A program made the translations under genes and the position numbers. A stretch of 64,000 bases of DNA from G963663365 sp963663365 (GTDB taxonomy: Bacteria; Hinthialibacterota; Hinthialibacteria; Hinthialibacterales; G963663365). Where the stretch lies: positions 310,001 to 374,000 of the forward strand of contig CAXXIH010000008.1 in the NCBI GenBank assembly GCA_963663365.2, given 5' to 3'. Below the pieces are notes generated by a model, which was given only the letters and a program-made list of their open reading frames with translations, did no database searches and had not been told where the DNA came from. Below are positions 9,051 to 19,532 of this stretch, one piece after another. Every line of letters begins with the position of its first letter. The first letter of the stretch is position 1.

Positions 9051-11432
9051 TCAAGTGAGTGCAGTGCGTAAAGCCTTCCCAAGTTCATTGATTTGGAAAG
9101 GTTTCTGTAAAAATACAAGAGATTGCCCAAACCGGCGATCATCTAAATATTGATTTTTTCCATATCCGCTGGTCAAAACAACCGGAATACTCGGTTCAAT
9201 CGAACGTATTTCTTCTATGGTTTGTAGACCATCCTTGCCAGGCATACTTAGATCACATAATACACAACCAAAACGCCCTTTGTTTTTACTAAATAAATCT
9301 ACGGCATCAATTCCGTTTTCTGCAGTTAGCACTTCATAACCAAGACGCTCCAGTAATGCTTTCGTTACATCCCTAATAACATCTTCATCCTCAGCTAGTA
9401 AAATCATTCTGTTTTGGTTTATTGCATCATCAATGATGTTTTCTCCGGCATTTTCAATCATGAGCGGTTCTGAATCGAAGGGCATAAGAACTTTAAAGTT
9501 GCTGCCTCTTCCCGGCATGCTTTGAACAACAATGGCACCATTGTACGATTTTATAATCCCCAAGACAACAGCTAATCCTAAACCGCGACCCGGAAATTTT
9601 TTCGAAAAGTAAGGATCGAATATTTTATCCATATCTTCTGCTGCGATACCATCCTCCTTATCGATGACCTCGATACATGCATACGAAGGCTCCGTCGCTT
9701 TCCAGTCAATTGGGTACAAATATTTATCTACAATATCTTGCGATGCAATTCTATTAAATGATATATATATTGTTCCACCCTTAACTACCATAGCTTCATA
9801 AGCATTTGTTACCAAGTTTACAAGAACTTCACACATATGTTCTCTATTTGCTTTAATAAACAATTCCGATTTACACTCTTTTACCTTGATATAAATATTA
9901 TCAGATACAATGGACTGAATATTTGAATTACTATTGTGGTATATGTCCACAAGGTTGATTCTTTCTTGTTTTTCATGAACCTCACCTAAACAAGTAAGCA
10001 TCAATTTTCCGATATTTGCGGCCTCTTTATGAGCATTTAACACTTCGTTGAAATATTTATTATTCTTGATAGAGTTTGGCAATTCATTCATAGCCAACTC
10101 CATGTTGCCCATTGCCGCCGCAAGTAAATTATTAAACTTATGTGCAATCGCACCGGCCATTCGATTCAGACTTTCTCGTTTTTGCAATTGCAGCGCTCTC
10201 TTATCATATAACTTTCTTTCTTCTTCAATCTGCTTTCGTGCTGTAATATCGCGAATCACACTACAAAACAACGGTACTAATGCTTCATTATTACTTATGC
10301 TATGAAATTGTATTTCGACATGCAATTTTGTACCATCTTTACGCATGATTTCGTTTTCATAAACATCGGGATAACCATTTTGCAATAAACATCTATTCCA
10401 GATATTATCACCTTCCCATTTCCGCCAATGCAATGGCGCAATATGAGAGAAATCATTTAGCGTCTTCAACTCATCTTGACTATATCCTAACATCCTGCAA
10501 AGGCAGGCATTTGCCTCAATAATTTGTCCATTCACATCAACAACGCAAATACCATCTTGAATTCTTTCAAAAAGTTGACGGTAACGACGCTCTGTTAACA
10601 AAAGCCTTTTTGTTCTTTTCTCTAATAATTCTCTTATATGAATCAAATCCTTTTCTTTTTTTGATTTTTGACATAGTTCTAAGAGGTATTCAGGTTCAAA
10701 TGGCTTAAAGACATGGGCTGATGCTCCTTGACGAAGCCAGTTTAATGCCAATTTAGGATTTGGATCAACTGTTGTCATTACCATTACGCAATACGGCTGA
10801 ACTTTAATAAATTCTTGTAGTAAAATGTCACCATAGCCATCCGGTAAATTATGATTAATAATAACATATTCATATATATTATTACGAAACAAATATCTTG
10901 CTTCTTCAAGTGTACGCGCATTATCCGTATCGTAACCTTGAGTGCGAAAAGTTCTCTTAAGTATTTCCGCTTGTTCATCACTTGCATCAACAACGAGCGA
11001 TCGTGAAGGTGATCGTTGCGATTTATGTTGAAGCAGATCATCAATTGTTTTCATCAGCGAAATGCCTTTTACTGGCGCAGCCAGAAATGCATTCGCTCCC
11101 GACTCTGTGATAATACGCACTCCCTCAGAGCCGGCAAACGTTGCCGAAATGACAAGAATGGGTGTGTGGTTGTACTTTTTGTATTCCGATGAGCGAAGCA
11201 ATCTGCAAAATCGCCAACCGTCGATTCCTGGCATATATAGGTCGGTGATGATTAAGTCAGGAGGACTATCATTAAGTAAACTGTCAAGAGCCTTTTCTGC
11301 ATTGCTGTAGGCTTTTACATCAAAACCTTCCTTTTGCAAAAGGCCGGTCAGTACATTGCTTTGAGTAATATCATCATTAACAACAACAATTTTAGTGTGG
11401 ATTGGGTCATAATGTTGTGATTTCGTATTCAT
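9051..11432 (-). CDS. Hybrid histidine kinase with three receivers and atypical catalytic boxes
   Basis: 793 residues. Receiver 1 (about 14-130) has acceptor Asp64 in ITDLYMPGIDG. Receiver 2 (about 145-265) has Asn193 in IINHNLPDG where the acceptor Asp belongs, so it is probably a pseudo-receiver. A PAS domain (about 285-410) precedes HisKA with His431 in AIAHKFNNLL; the residue after His is Lys where most relatives have Asp or Glu. HATPase_c follows, with G1 written DKEDGI, lacking the first Gly of the usual DxGxG, while GRGLGLAVVLG is normal. Receiver 3 (about 670-790) has VLCDLSMPGKDG. The output may be phosphotransfer or binding with weak kinase activity. It lies 125 bp downstream of the diguanylate cyclase gene and its stop is 51 bp before the MASE3 kinase start. 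Confidence 0.9.
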   Translation of the reverse strand: MNTKSQHYDPIHTKIVVVNDDITQSNVLTGLLQKEGFDVKAYSNAEKALDSLLNDSPPDLIITDLYMPGIDGWRFCRLLRSSEYKKYNHTPILVISATFAGSEGVRIITESGANAFLAAPVKGISLMKTIDDLLQHKSQRSPSRSLVVDASDEQAEILKRTFRTQGYDTDNARTLEEARYLFRNNIYEYVIINHNLPDGYGDILLQEFIKVQPYCVMVMTTVDPNPKLALNWLRQGASAHVFKPFEPEYLLELCQKSKKEKDLIHIRELLEKRTKRLLLTERRYRQLFERIQDGICVVDVNGQIIEANACLCRMLGYSQDELKTLNDFSHIAPLHWRKWEGDNIWNRCLLQNGYPDVYENEIMRKDGTKLHVEIQFHSISNNEALVPLFCSVIRDITARKQIEEERKLYDKRALQLQKRESLNRMAGAIAHKFNNLLAAAMGNMELAMNELPNSIKNNKYFNEVLNAHKEAANIGKLMLTCLGEVHEKQERINLVDIYHNSNSNIQSIVSDNIYIKVKECKSELFIKANREHMCEVLVNLVTNAYEAMVVKGGTIYISFNRIASQDIVDKYLYPIDWKATEPSYACIEVIDKEDGIAAEDMDKIFDPYFSKKFPGRGLGLAVVLGIIKSYNGAIVVQSMPGRGSNFKVLMPFDSEPLMIENAGENIIDDAINQNRMILLAEDEDVIRDVTKALLERLGYEVLTAENGIDAVDLFSKNKGRFGCVLCDLSMPGKDGLQTIEEIRSIEPSIPVVLTSGYGKNQYLDDRRFGQSLVFLQKPFQINELGKALRTALT

Positions 11433-11557
11433 AATTAAACCGAAGTGAAATAAATATAATATTAATCTATCTCATAAACATCGTATACAACCGCAAAGTT
11501 GTAATTATTTCTATTATAAATAATATATGAATTATAATATCTATGAACATCTATTTT

Positions 11558-12460
11558 TCACTTATTATACTCCACTCGATTTCGTCCTTTCTTTTTAGCC
11601 TCGTATAAGGCCGCATCGGCACGTTCAATTAATGAATCTACTGTATCAATATCTTTTCTAACTGTGACACCGATACTAACCGTGATCGATATTGGACCGG
11701 CTTGTGTATCAATCTTGTTATTTGACACAACCAAACACAACCGTTTAAACATATTTAGTGCGTTATCGCTATTCTCACCCGGTGAGACTATCAAGAACTC
11801 TTCACCACCAAATCGCCCAAGACTATCGTATTTTCTCAAATGTTTTTCGATACATTGAACTAATCCACAGAGTACTTCGTCGCCAACCTGGTGTCCGTAA
11901 ATATCATTTACCTTTTTGAAATAATCAATATCACATAGGGCAACAAGTAGGGAGCCTTCATTTCTTTGGACTCGTACAATTTCCTTATCCAGCACATTTA
12001 AAACACCGCGACGATTTAGTATTCCTGTTAAAGGATCTGTTAAGGCTTGTAGTTTAAGTTTGTCGCGAGTTTGTTTTAACTCATTAAATAACTTGATAAA
12101 ACGGCACCCCACCTCAACTCGAGCACAAAGTTCTTCTTGATCGAAAGGTTTTGCAATATAATCATTAGCACCTGCACCCAGTCCTGAAACAATATCGCCT
12201 TTTTTTCCTCGCCCTGTCACTATAATAACATAAGCAGGATGATCGCTTTTTTTTGATCGTATCTTCTGACATACTTCAAGCCCATCAAGTTTCGGCATCA
12301 TCCAATCCAGTAAGATAAGTTCGGGTGCGTTGGGATGTTGCATGATGTCCCAGGCTTCTTTTCCATCACATGCTATAATTATCTCGTAGCCTTGTTTTTG
12401 AAGAATTGCTGTGAGAATATTCCGCGATGTAAGATCATCATCGGCAATTAGAATTCTCAT
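11558..12460 (-). CDS. Receiver-GGDEF diguanylate cyclase (PleD-like)
   Basis: 300 residues in two domains. A receiver (1-120) has ADDD at 6-9, acceptor Asp52 in LLDWMMPKLDG and Lys in IAKPFD. A GGDEF domain (about 140-300) begins TDPLTGILNRRG and has the active-site motif GGEEF. The allosteric c-di-GMP inhibitory site RxxD (RKYD) sits five residues before GGEEF, as in product-inhibited cyclases. Predicted reaction: 2 GTP to c-di-GMP, activated by phosphorylation of Asp52. The protein is cytoplasmic with no membrane segment. The neighbouring kinase at 9051-11432, on the same strand just downstream, is the obvious candidate phosphodonor, which is inference from position only. Confidence 0.95.
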   Translation of the reverse strand: MRILIADDDLTSRNILTAILQKQGYEIIIACDGKEAWDIMQHPNAPELILLDWMMPKLDGLEVCQKIRSKKSDHPAYVIIVTGRGKKGDIVSGLGAGANDYIAKPFDQEELCARVEVGCRFIKLFNELKQTRDKLKLQALTDPLTGILNRRGVLNVLDKEIVRVQRNEGSLLVALCDIDYFKKVNDIYGHQVGDEVLCGLVQCIEKHLRKYDSLGRFGGEEFLIVSPGENSDNALNMFKRLCLVVSNNKIDTQAGPISITVSIGVTVRKDIDTVDSLIERADAALYEAKKKGRNRVEYNK

Positions 12461-12703
12461 TGAAATATATCCCTTCTATTATTCAGCATTTATAATGTTC
12501 TTATTTATCAACAATGTAATTAGAACTGGTTTCAAAACCCTAGACTATGAATGGTCGAGGATCGAATCTCCTGATGAGCTTTTTTCTTAGCATATTTCAA
12601 ATAAGGTTGCCAAAGTCTTAGTAATCCTAAAGGAGTTATGAAACTACTTTTAGTAAAATATGTTAATATATTCATTATTCTGTTTACCGCTGATATATGA
12701 ATA

Positions 12704-15700
12704 TCACGATGTCATCTTCTCGACGGCATCTCTGTATCGTGCAAAATCATATTCCAATTGATTGATGTGTTCTGCGACAAATTCCATATTGCCGGCTTTC
12801 GCTGCCTTTTCAACCTTAAAAGCCTCAGCACGTAGCGCTTCACCGCCAACATTTGAGGCTGCACCTTTAATGGTATGTGCTTGCCGTTCCACATTCTTCA
12901 CGTCTCCTAAGTCGAGGTATTGCCTTAAATTATCAATTTGTTTTGGAATATCATCAAGAAAACCTTTAATAACAATTTGAATCAAATTTTCATCGTTCAT
13001 TAAACGGTCAATTAACGCTTCCTTGTCAAAAATAGGTATTGTTTCTTCTTTTTTTAGTGATTCCGGATTTGTTTCGTATGAAATGCAATATGTAGAATTA
13101 ACCTTATTGGGGGGAAGCCATTTTTGCAGAACTTTAGCTAAAGTATGTGGACAAACAGGTTTCGAGACATAATCGTTCATACCAGCTTCCAGACATATTT
13201 CGCGGTCGCCTTGCATGGCATGGGCGGTCATGGCAATCACAGGAATTGAATTATTTAGTACTTTCGTATTTAAATGCCGAATTTGGCGTGTAGCTTCAAG
13301 CCCATCCATTTCCGGCATCTGCACGTCCATAAGTACTAAATCATAAGGAATCTCTCTGAGTGTTTCGATTGCTTCCGCACCATTGGCAACAGCGTCGACT
13401 CTAGAGTATCCCAATTTTTGAAGAATACTTTTTGCGACAAGTTGATTGGTAAAGTTGTCTTCTGCTAAAAGAATTCTTATTTCGCTATGTCGTTTTTCAC
13501 GAACTGAATGGCGTGTGATAATAGGCTGTGATACTTGTATAATATTCTTCCCTGAGAGAACGGTCGTTAGACTATCGAATAAATCTGACTGTCGTACGGG
13601 TTTGGGCAAATATGCCGCAAACCCAAGTTTCTTCATACGTTTTGCGTCACCACGTTTTCCAAATGAAGGCATCAAAACCAATTTTGTCTCTTGCAAATTT
13701 AAGTCGTTTTTTATGCTTTTTCCCAAAGTTTCACCATCCATACCAGGCATCTGCATATCCAGTATCGCAATTTGATAGGGATCGTTATTCTCTTTTGCCT
13801 GCCGCAGCATTTGGAGTGCTGAAGGTCCATCGGGTGCTTCATCTACATTTACTCCCCAAGCAAGTAGTTGGGTAAGAAGAACTTCTCGGTTGGTTTGATT
13901 ATCATCAACAATCAAAATATGAGATCCGCGTATATCTTTAGCAATAGATTCTGCATGGTCTTGCTCGGATTGTTTAATAAAATCGGCTGTAAACCAAAAC
14001 TCTGTTCCCTTACCCTCCTCGCTTCCAACGCCGATCTCTTCCCCCATCATCTCACATAGTTGTTTCGATATCGCCAATCCCAAACCGGTACCGCCATATC
14101 GACGCGTTGTTGAAGCATCGAGTTGTGTAAATTTCTGAAAAAGGGAGTCTTTTTTTTCTTTTGGGATACCAATACCGGTATCTTTGACACTGAAGCGCAA
14201 TACAACTCTTTCGTTACTTTCTGATACTACATCGGCACGTACGGCAACTTCTCCTTCATGAGTGAATTTTATTGCATTTCCTGCAAGGTTAATGAGGATT
14301 TGTCGTAAACGGCCTGGATCTCCTCGTAAATAAGTGGGTGCCTCAGGTGCAGTGGCGCAGATAAATTCTAATCCTTTGTCTATAGCACGCATTGCCAGCA
14401 TGGATGCAAAGTCATCTAGTAAGGCGTGTAGATCAAAATCAATAATTTCTAATTCTAATCTACCCGCTTCGATTTTCGAGAAGTCCAGAATATCGTTTAT
14501 GATCCCTAAAAGTGACTCACTGCTGGTGCGAACGATTTCAGCGAAACGGTGCTGCTCTTCATTAAGTTCGGTATCCAGAAGTAAACCAGACATACCAATT
14601 ATCCCATTCATGGGCGTTCTAATTTCGTGGCTCATATTTGCCAGAAACTCACTCTTGGCATTATTGGCCAGCTCGGCCTGAGCGGTCATCTCATTTGCGC
14701 GCTCGATTGCCTGTTGGAGTTGGCGGTTTGTTTCCAGGAGTTCCTCTTTAGCTTTTTTTGCAGGTGTTATATCTGTATGCGTACCAAACATCATTAGCGG
14801 TCTGCCATCATCGGTCCAAGTGACAACACGTCCGCGATCATATATCCAAACCCAACACCCATTTTTATGCTTTAATCTGAATTCACATTCATAATATTCT
14901 AATTCCCCGCTAAAATGTTTATTTAATAATAGACTGGCTTGATGTAAATCTTCAGGATGGATCAGTGCCTCCCAGGTCTTGATGCTGATGGGGGCCAGTT
15001 CTTCAAGCGTATACCCGACCATTTGTGCCCATTTTTCATTAAAGATGGTTTCACCCGTCTGAACGTTCCACTCCCAGGTACCTGCATTTGTTCCCTCAAT
15101 AATGCCGACCAGCCGTTGACGTTCATTCTTTAGATTTTCTTCCGCCTTTTTCCGCTCAGTGATATCGCGAACAGAAGCCTGTAGAACGCAAATTCCGTCA
15201 AGTTCCATTACAGTGAGGAAGACTTCGGTATGAAAAACTTCTTTGGAATCCAGACGTTTATGAAGCCATTCAAAACGACAATTACCTTTTTGCATTGCGG
15301 TATTAATTCGCTCTTGAATAGCCGTCAACGAATCGCATCCGTTTGGTTGTTCAGTGGGTGATATATCCGCCGGATGCAGCGAACAAAATTCTTCCCGCGA
15401 CTCGCATCCGAACATGGAAAGTGCTGACTGATTACAATCAAAGAAACCACTTTCATCGAGCATAAGAATAGCGTCACAACTAGAATCATAAAGCGTTCGA
15501 AATTTTGTTTCTGCCCTCTGTATATCCTCTAACGTCCGGGTCCGCTGAATGCCTGCAGCCAGCACGTTGGCAATAGATTCCATAAAATGCGCTTCATCTT
15601 CGCTATATTCCTGTATTTGGTCATGATGTATACCAAGAACACCGAAGGGATATTCTATTCCAGGGATTGCAACAGTAATACCACCAACGACATTGTGCTT

Positions 15701-18664
15701 GATCAATAATTCCGGGGGAGTAAAGCGACTTTCCTTGTGGATATCGTCAGCGATCACCGGTCTATCTTGTTTTAGTGTATACCCACCTTGTGACCCGGGA
15801 CCGTCAGGGACTGAACAGTGATTGACCCAACCTTCATCCCAACCGATGCCGGCTCGTAAAAAAAGAGTTCCCTGCTCCGGCCGGTGCTCTAAAATTTCTG
15901 CATATTTTGTGCCTAACACTTGGGTAATTAGTTGTAAAGCTTTTTCAAATAATGAGTCCAGGCACAATTCCGATAAAGCAAACTGACCAAACTCTGCGAT
16001 GGTAGCCTGTTGAAAAGCACGGCGCTGCAAAATTTTTTCAATCCATTTTCGATCTGTGATATCCGAGAAAGCTAGCAGAACATGTAACATACCATCTAAA
16101 ATAAGAGGCTTGGCACTAATGTTAAGATGAAATATCCGCTCACTGCCGTCAATCAGCAAATGCTGTTCGATTTCGATACCGGAAATTTCATTTTCTGTAT
16201 GTAGAACATGTTCGAGGATGTTTTGAACGTGACAAGATGAACAAGCCATAGCGTTTCCGCATCGATCGGAAATTTCGCCAGCGTGAATACATCCTAAACC
16301 ATCTCCATATTTGCGCCCTAATATTTCTTCCACCTCTTTGGCTACAAACCGAGCTGCCATCTGATTTATTTGTACAATCTCGGTGTTCCGGTTAAAAAGT
16401 AACATCCCAACTTGAGCAGCGTTGAAAATGGCCTCGAAATTTTCACGTTCTCGTTTCAGTACTTCGCCTTTTGTGCGCAGTTCCTCTTCGACCCTTTTTA
16501 GATTCGATATATCCATGAAACTTTCAAGGAGATACTCACGCCCACCTAAATTTAGCTGAGTGACAGTCTTAAGGACCGGAATTTCTTCTCCTTCCGCCAT
16601 CAAAACCACCCGCTCCGCGTTATCCACAACTTGTCCTAAATCGAAAACCGGGCATTTTCCGACTTGGGCTGGACATACGTGTTTGTTGCAAACTTTTCCG
16701 ATAAGTGCCTCACTGGGCACTCCGATCATTTCAGCCGCGGCGGAATTGATATCTACAATTATACGATTTTGCGCTTCAACAAGCATTATTCCCATTTGGA
16801 CGTTGTCCATGATGGCTTTAATTTTTTCATTACTTTCCCGAAGTCTCTCCTCTATCTGTTTTCGTTCGGTAATATCGAGCATGACTCCCACGAGGCCACC
16901 GACCGTCCCGTGTTGCTTCCAGAATGGTGCTTTTTGAAAGATGACATACCTATAACAGCCATCAGCGCGCATAACTTCCGTCTCGTAAACCTGATCGGAT
17001 TTGCTTTGGATCAATTCCATATCTGCAGCATGATAAATTTCTGCGAGATCGTGTGGAGCAATATCGAATACGGTTTTTCCAATGATATTTTCGCGGGAGA
17101 GCCCAAGAAATTCCTCAAACGAAGTGTTACACCCCAAGTATACACCCTGATTATCCTTATAAAATACAGGCGTTGAAATCGCATTGATAATGGTCTCTAG
17201 TAAATCCCATTGCTCGTACGCTTTCTCTTCGGCTCGTTTTCGCTTTGTGATGTCAAAATTTACACCCGTCATACGGATTGCTGTGCAATTGTTATCTCGT
17301 ATTACTCGTGCATGTGCTTTGAGATAATGGATTTCTCCATTGGGTTTAATAATGCGAAATTCAGTATCGAATTCATTTTCACCAGAAATAGCTTTCTCGA
17401 CATCCCGGCTCACCCTTTCCAAATCATCCGGATGGACTCTTTTTTGCCAAGACTCATAGACTTCTTTATGGCCCTCGGGACAAACTCCGTAAAGACGATA
17501 CATCCAATCATCCCAAATGAGTACATTGTGAACAAGGTCTAAATCCCAAATACCGATGCCTGCAGAATCAGCGGCCAGTGTAAATCGCTCGTTTGCAATT
17601 TTGAGTTGCTCGCGGGTCTCGTACTCTGCGGTTACATCACGGAATACCAACACAAATCCAATCGTCACGCCATCATCGTTACAAATTGGATTGACCGATC
17701 TTGAAATGTGGTATTCCTTACCATTTCGATCCACAAGTTTAGAATGATTGGAGGGTTGTTCGACTCTTTTATTACTTCTAGTTAATTCGATAGGGCTACC
17801 GCAGATTTTACCTGTCACAGCATTGTACATAACAAACACATTGGTCAAAGGTTCACAGGCTGCCTCATCCCGAGACCAGCCAGTAAGTTGTTGCGCTGCT
17901 GGATTTATGTCTAGGATAAGTCCCGATTTATCGGTGGTAATTACCCCATCACCAATGGAATTCAAAGTCGTTCGCAAGTACTGTTCGCTTTCTTTAAGTG
18001 CTTGTTCTTGAATTCGTAGACGTTGATTACTTTGCCCATGCATCCCAATAAAAAAAACAAGAAGCATCGTCAAAAAAGTTAAGCTCACTGGTACGAAACA
18101 ATGTTGCATGATCGTCTTGTACCAGTCACGTGCATCAATATCCATCCCCAGTACGGCGATTATGTTTCCATTTTCTACATCGTGTATTGGAATGAGAGCA
18201 GAAATCCACTGTCCCCAACGATCTGCCACCGGACCTATTGTACATTCTTTGTGATGCTCAAAGGCATATAAGTATTCTTCGGGTATTTCATCATAGATTT
18301 GACCAGCTGGAGACTCATCTTCCGAACCCATTGATTCAGAATCTACATAAAAGAAGACCGTGCCATCGGACTTGCGGCCCATGAGGTATAAAAAACGGCA
18401 TTTGGCGTTGGCCAATCGGCAATACGCAAGCTGTTCTTTAAGCCGCAAATAAGAAGGTGTGTTTAAATCAGCGTCCGACCCGGTGAGTGTTTTCACGTGA
18501 TTGGGGTTTAATCCACCAGCCACCAAACGTGCATGATCGAGTAAATCTTCACGCAAAAAATGATTGGTTGTTTGAATTTCCCATCCTGTAAATAGACCTC
18601 CAACAATTAGAATTAAACAACCAAATAAATATAGTCTTTTATGATCACTCACCTTTATTTCCAT
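12704..18664 (-). CDS. Giant BarA/ArcB-type hybrid histidine kinase with two receivers and HPt
   Basis: 1986 residues from the ATG at 18664; an upstream TTG at 18670 is less likely. TM1 (about 10-28) and TM2 (about 192-214) enclose a periplasmic sensor. Then come PAS domains near 230, 360, 485, 612 and 743 (the last two with Cys-rich loops such as CNKHVC and CGNAMACSSC), a GAF (about 885-1040), PAS near 1057 and 1183, HisKA with His1346 in NMSHEIRTP, HATPase_c, receiver 1 (about 1577-1700, ILDMQMPGMDG), receiver 2 (about 1725-1848, LMDVQMPEMDG) and an HPt with His1930 in AHTIKGAA. This is a complete His-Asp-His phosphorelay in one inner-membrane protein; the final response regulator is not identified. 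The frame is intact throughout, unlike two neighbouring large kinases. Confidence 0.94.
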   Translation of the reverse strand: MEIKVSDHKRLYLFGCLILIVGGLFTGWEIQTTNHFLREDLLDHARLVAGGLNPNHVKTLTGSDADLNTPSYLRLKEQLAYCRLANAKCRFLYLMGRKSDGTVFFYVDSESMGSEDESPAGQIYDEIPEEYLYAFEHHKECTIGPVADRWGQWISALIPIHDVENGNIIAVLGMDIDARDWYKTIMQHCFVPVSLTFLTMLLVFFIGMHGQSNQRLRIQEQALKESEQYLRTTLNSIGDGVITTDKSGLILDINPAAQQLTGWSRDEAACEPLTNVFVMYNAVTGKICGSPIELTRSNKRVEQPSNHSKLVDRNGKEYHISRSVNPICNDDGVTIGFVLVFRDVTAEYETREQLKIANERFTLAADSAGIGIWDLDLVHNVLIWDDWMYRLYGVCPEGHKEVYESWQKRVHPDDLERVSRDVEKAISGENEFDTEFRIIKPNGEIHYLKAHARVIRDNNCTAIRMTGVNFDITKRKRAEEKAYEQWDLLETIINAISTPVFYKDNQGVYLGCNTSFEEFLGLSRENIIGKTVFDIAPHDLAEIYHAADMELIQSKSDQVYETEVMRADGCYRYVIFQKAPFWKQHGTVGGLVGVMLDITERKQIEERLRESNEKIKAIMDNVQMGIMLVEAQNRIIVDINSAAAEMIGVPSEALIGKVCNKHVCPAQVGKCPVFDLGQVVDNAERVVLMAEGEEIPVLKTVTQLNLGGREYLLESFMDISNLKRVEEELRTKGEVLKRERENFEAIFNAAQVGMLLFNRNTEIVQINQMAARFVAKEVEEILGRKYGDGLGCIHAGEISDRCGNAMACSSCHVQNILEHVLHTENEISGIEIEQHLLIDGSERIFHLNISAKPLILDGMLHVLLAFSDITDRKWIEKILQRRAFQQATIAEFGQFALSELCLDSLFEKALQLITQVLGTKYAEILEHRPEQGTLFLRAGIGWDEGWVNHCSVPDGPGSQGGYTLKQDRPVIADDIHKESRFTPPELLIKHNVVGGITVAIPGIEYPFGVLGIHHDQIQEYSEDEAHFMESIANVLAAGIQRTRTLEDIQRAETKFRTLYDSSCDAILMLDESGFFDCNQSALSMFGCESREEFCSLHPADISPTEQPNGCDSLTAIQERINTAMQKGNCRFEWLHKRLDSKEVFHTEVFLTVMELDGICVLQASVRDITERKKAEENLKNERQRLVGIIEGTNAGTWEWNVQTGETIFNEKWAQMVGYTLEELAPISIKTWEALIHPEDLHQASLLLNKHFSGELEYYECEFRLKHKNGCWVWIYDRGRVVTWTDDGRPLMMFGTHTDITPAKKAKEELLETNRQLQQAIERANEMTAQAELANNAKSEFLANMSHEIRTPMNGIIGMSGLLLDTELNEEQHRFAEIVRTSSESLLGIINDILDFSKIEAGRLELEIIDFDLHALLDDFASMLAMRAIDKGLEFICATAPEAPTYLRGDPGRLRQILINLAGNAIKFTHEGEVAVRADVVSESNERVVLRFSVKDTGIGIPKEKKDSLFQKFTQLDASTTRRYGGTGLGLAISKQLCEMMGEEIGVGSEEGKGTEFWFTADFIKQSEQDHAESIAKDIRGSHILIVDDNQTNREVLLTQLLAWGVNVDEAPDGPSALQMLRQAKENNDPYQIAILDMQMPGMDGETLGKSIKNDLNLQETKLVLMPSFGKRGDAKRMKKLGFAAYLPKPVRQSDLFDSLTTVLSGKNIIQVSQPIITRHSVREKRHSEIRILLAEDNFTNQLVAKSILQKLGYSRVDAVANGAEAIETLREIPYDLVLMDVQMPEMDGLEATRQIRHLNTKVLNNSIPVIAMTAHAMQGDREICLEAGMNDYVSKPVCPHTLAKVLQKWLPPNKVNSTYCISYETNPESLKKEETIPIFDKEALIDRLMNDENLIQIVIKGFLDDIPKQIDNLRQYLDLGDVKNVERQAHTIKGAASNVGGEALRAEAFKVEKAAKAGNMEFVAEHINQLEYDFARYRDAVEKMTS

Positions 18665-18784
18665 CCACAATTCACTTCATGCTATAGACTGTCAAAACCA
18701 GCGAGCCCATTGGTTATGATCCATCTAACTTTTTAAAATCTAAAATGCCAAAGGCATATCCCATAATGACTTTTCATGATGTGG

Positions 18785-18809
18785 CGGGGAGACGTTATGC
18801 GTCTCCCCG
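18785..18809. terminator. 10-bp perfect hairpin after the truncated chemoreceptor gene
   Basis: CGGGGAGACG, a 5-base loop TTATG, then CGTCTCCCCG. It lies about 50 bp past the stop of the truncated chemoreceptor and 120 bp upstream of the giant kinase start. No T-tract follows on either strand, so it may stabilise RNA 3' ends or act as a Rho-independent-like stop without the U-run. Confidence 0.5.
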
Positions 18810-18859
18810 TATCTTATTACGCTCTAAAGATGACTTGGGCATAATTCAACTCCCGAAGG

Positions 18860-19519
18860 CTATCTCAACACGAATCCTTTACCCATCTCCGCACGGGCGG
18901 CCTCGATTGCGGCGTTTAAAGAAAAAAGATTCATCTGCTCGGCAATATCATCAATAATGCCGATTTGGTCGGCAATGCGCTTCATAGCGTCGATTGTCTC
19001 CATGACGGCACGTCCGCCTTCTTGAACGCGCATTGCGCAACTTTCTGTTTTGGCATTGACAGATACAGCACTCTCGGAATTTGCTTTGATGGATGCATTC
19101 AGTTCTTCGATCAAGGCCGACGTTTCTTCAAGGTTCGCGGCTTGTTCGGTGGAACCTGAACATAGATTCTGAGCTGATGCGGATAGTTCTTCACTGGCTG
19201 ACGCGACTTGTTCGGCGGCTTGGCTGATACCGCACATAACATCGCTCAGGTTGGAAACCATAGAATTTAAAGCGCTGGTAAGAATCCCGATTTCATCAGC
19301 CTGCTTGACATCGAGGTTTTGCGTTAAATCTCCATCCGCAACCGATTCAGCAAACTTCACACCCTTAACGAGAGGTGGAGCAATACTGACCGCCACATAG
19401 AGCGCCACAACGACAACGATACCCACAAAAATAAACAATGCGATTAATCTGGGTTTAATTTTAATATCTTTTAAACTGCGCATCCCCGTACACTCTTTTA
19501 CATGTAAATTTTTTTCCAT
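18860..19519 (-). pseudogene. Chemoreceptor (MCP) fragment, truncated at both ends
   Basis: 219 residues. A single hydrophobic segment (about 28-50) runs straight into a HAMP domain (GVKFAESVADGDLTQNL) and the first half of the MCP signalling domain. The periplasmic sensor and one membrane helix found in normal chemoreceptors are missing. The CheA/CheW-contact tip is present (NLFSLNAAIEAARA) but lacks the Gly of the usual ARAGEMGKGF and ends at GKGFVLR with TAG. The whole returning helix is therefore absent, so an antiparallel coiled coil cannot form. The intact paralog at 23946-26372 shows the expected continuation. It begins 13 bp after cheW. Probable decayed gene. Confidence 0.8.
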
Positions 19520-19532
19520 ATTTGTAGGCTTG

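Noticed and set aside
12510..12545. Possible IS5-type end (TGGTTTCAAAACCC) between the cyclase and the giant kinase
   Set aside because: It shares a short motif with the region near 51582, but no transposase remnant or second end is near. Too short to support.
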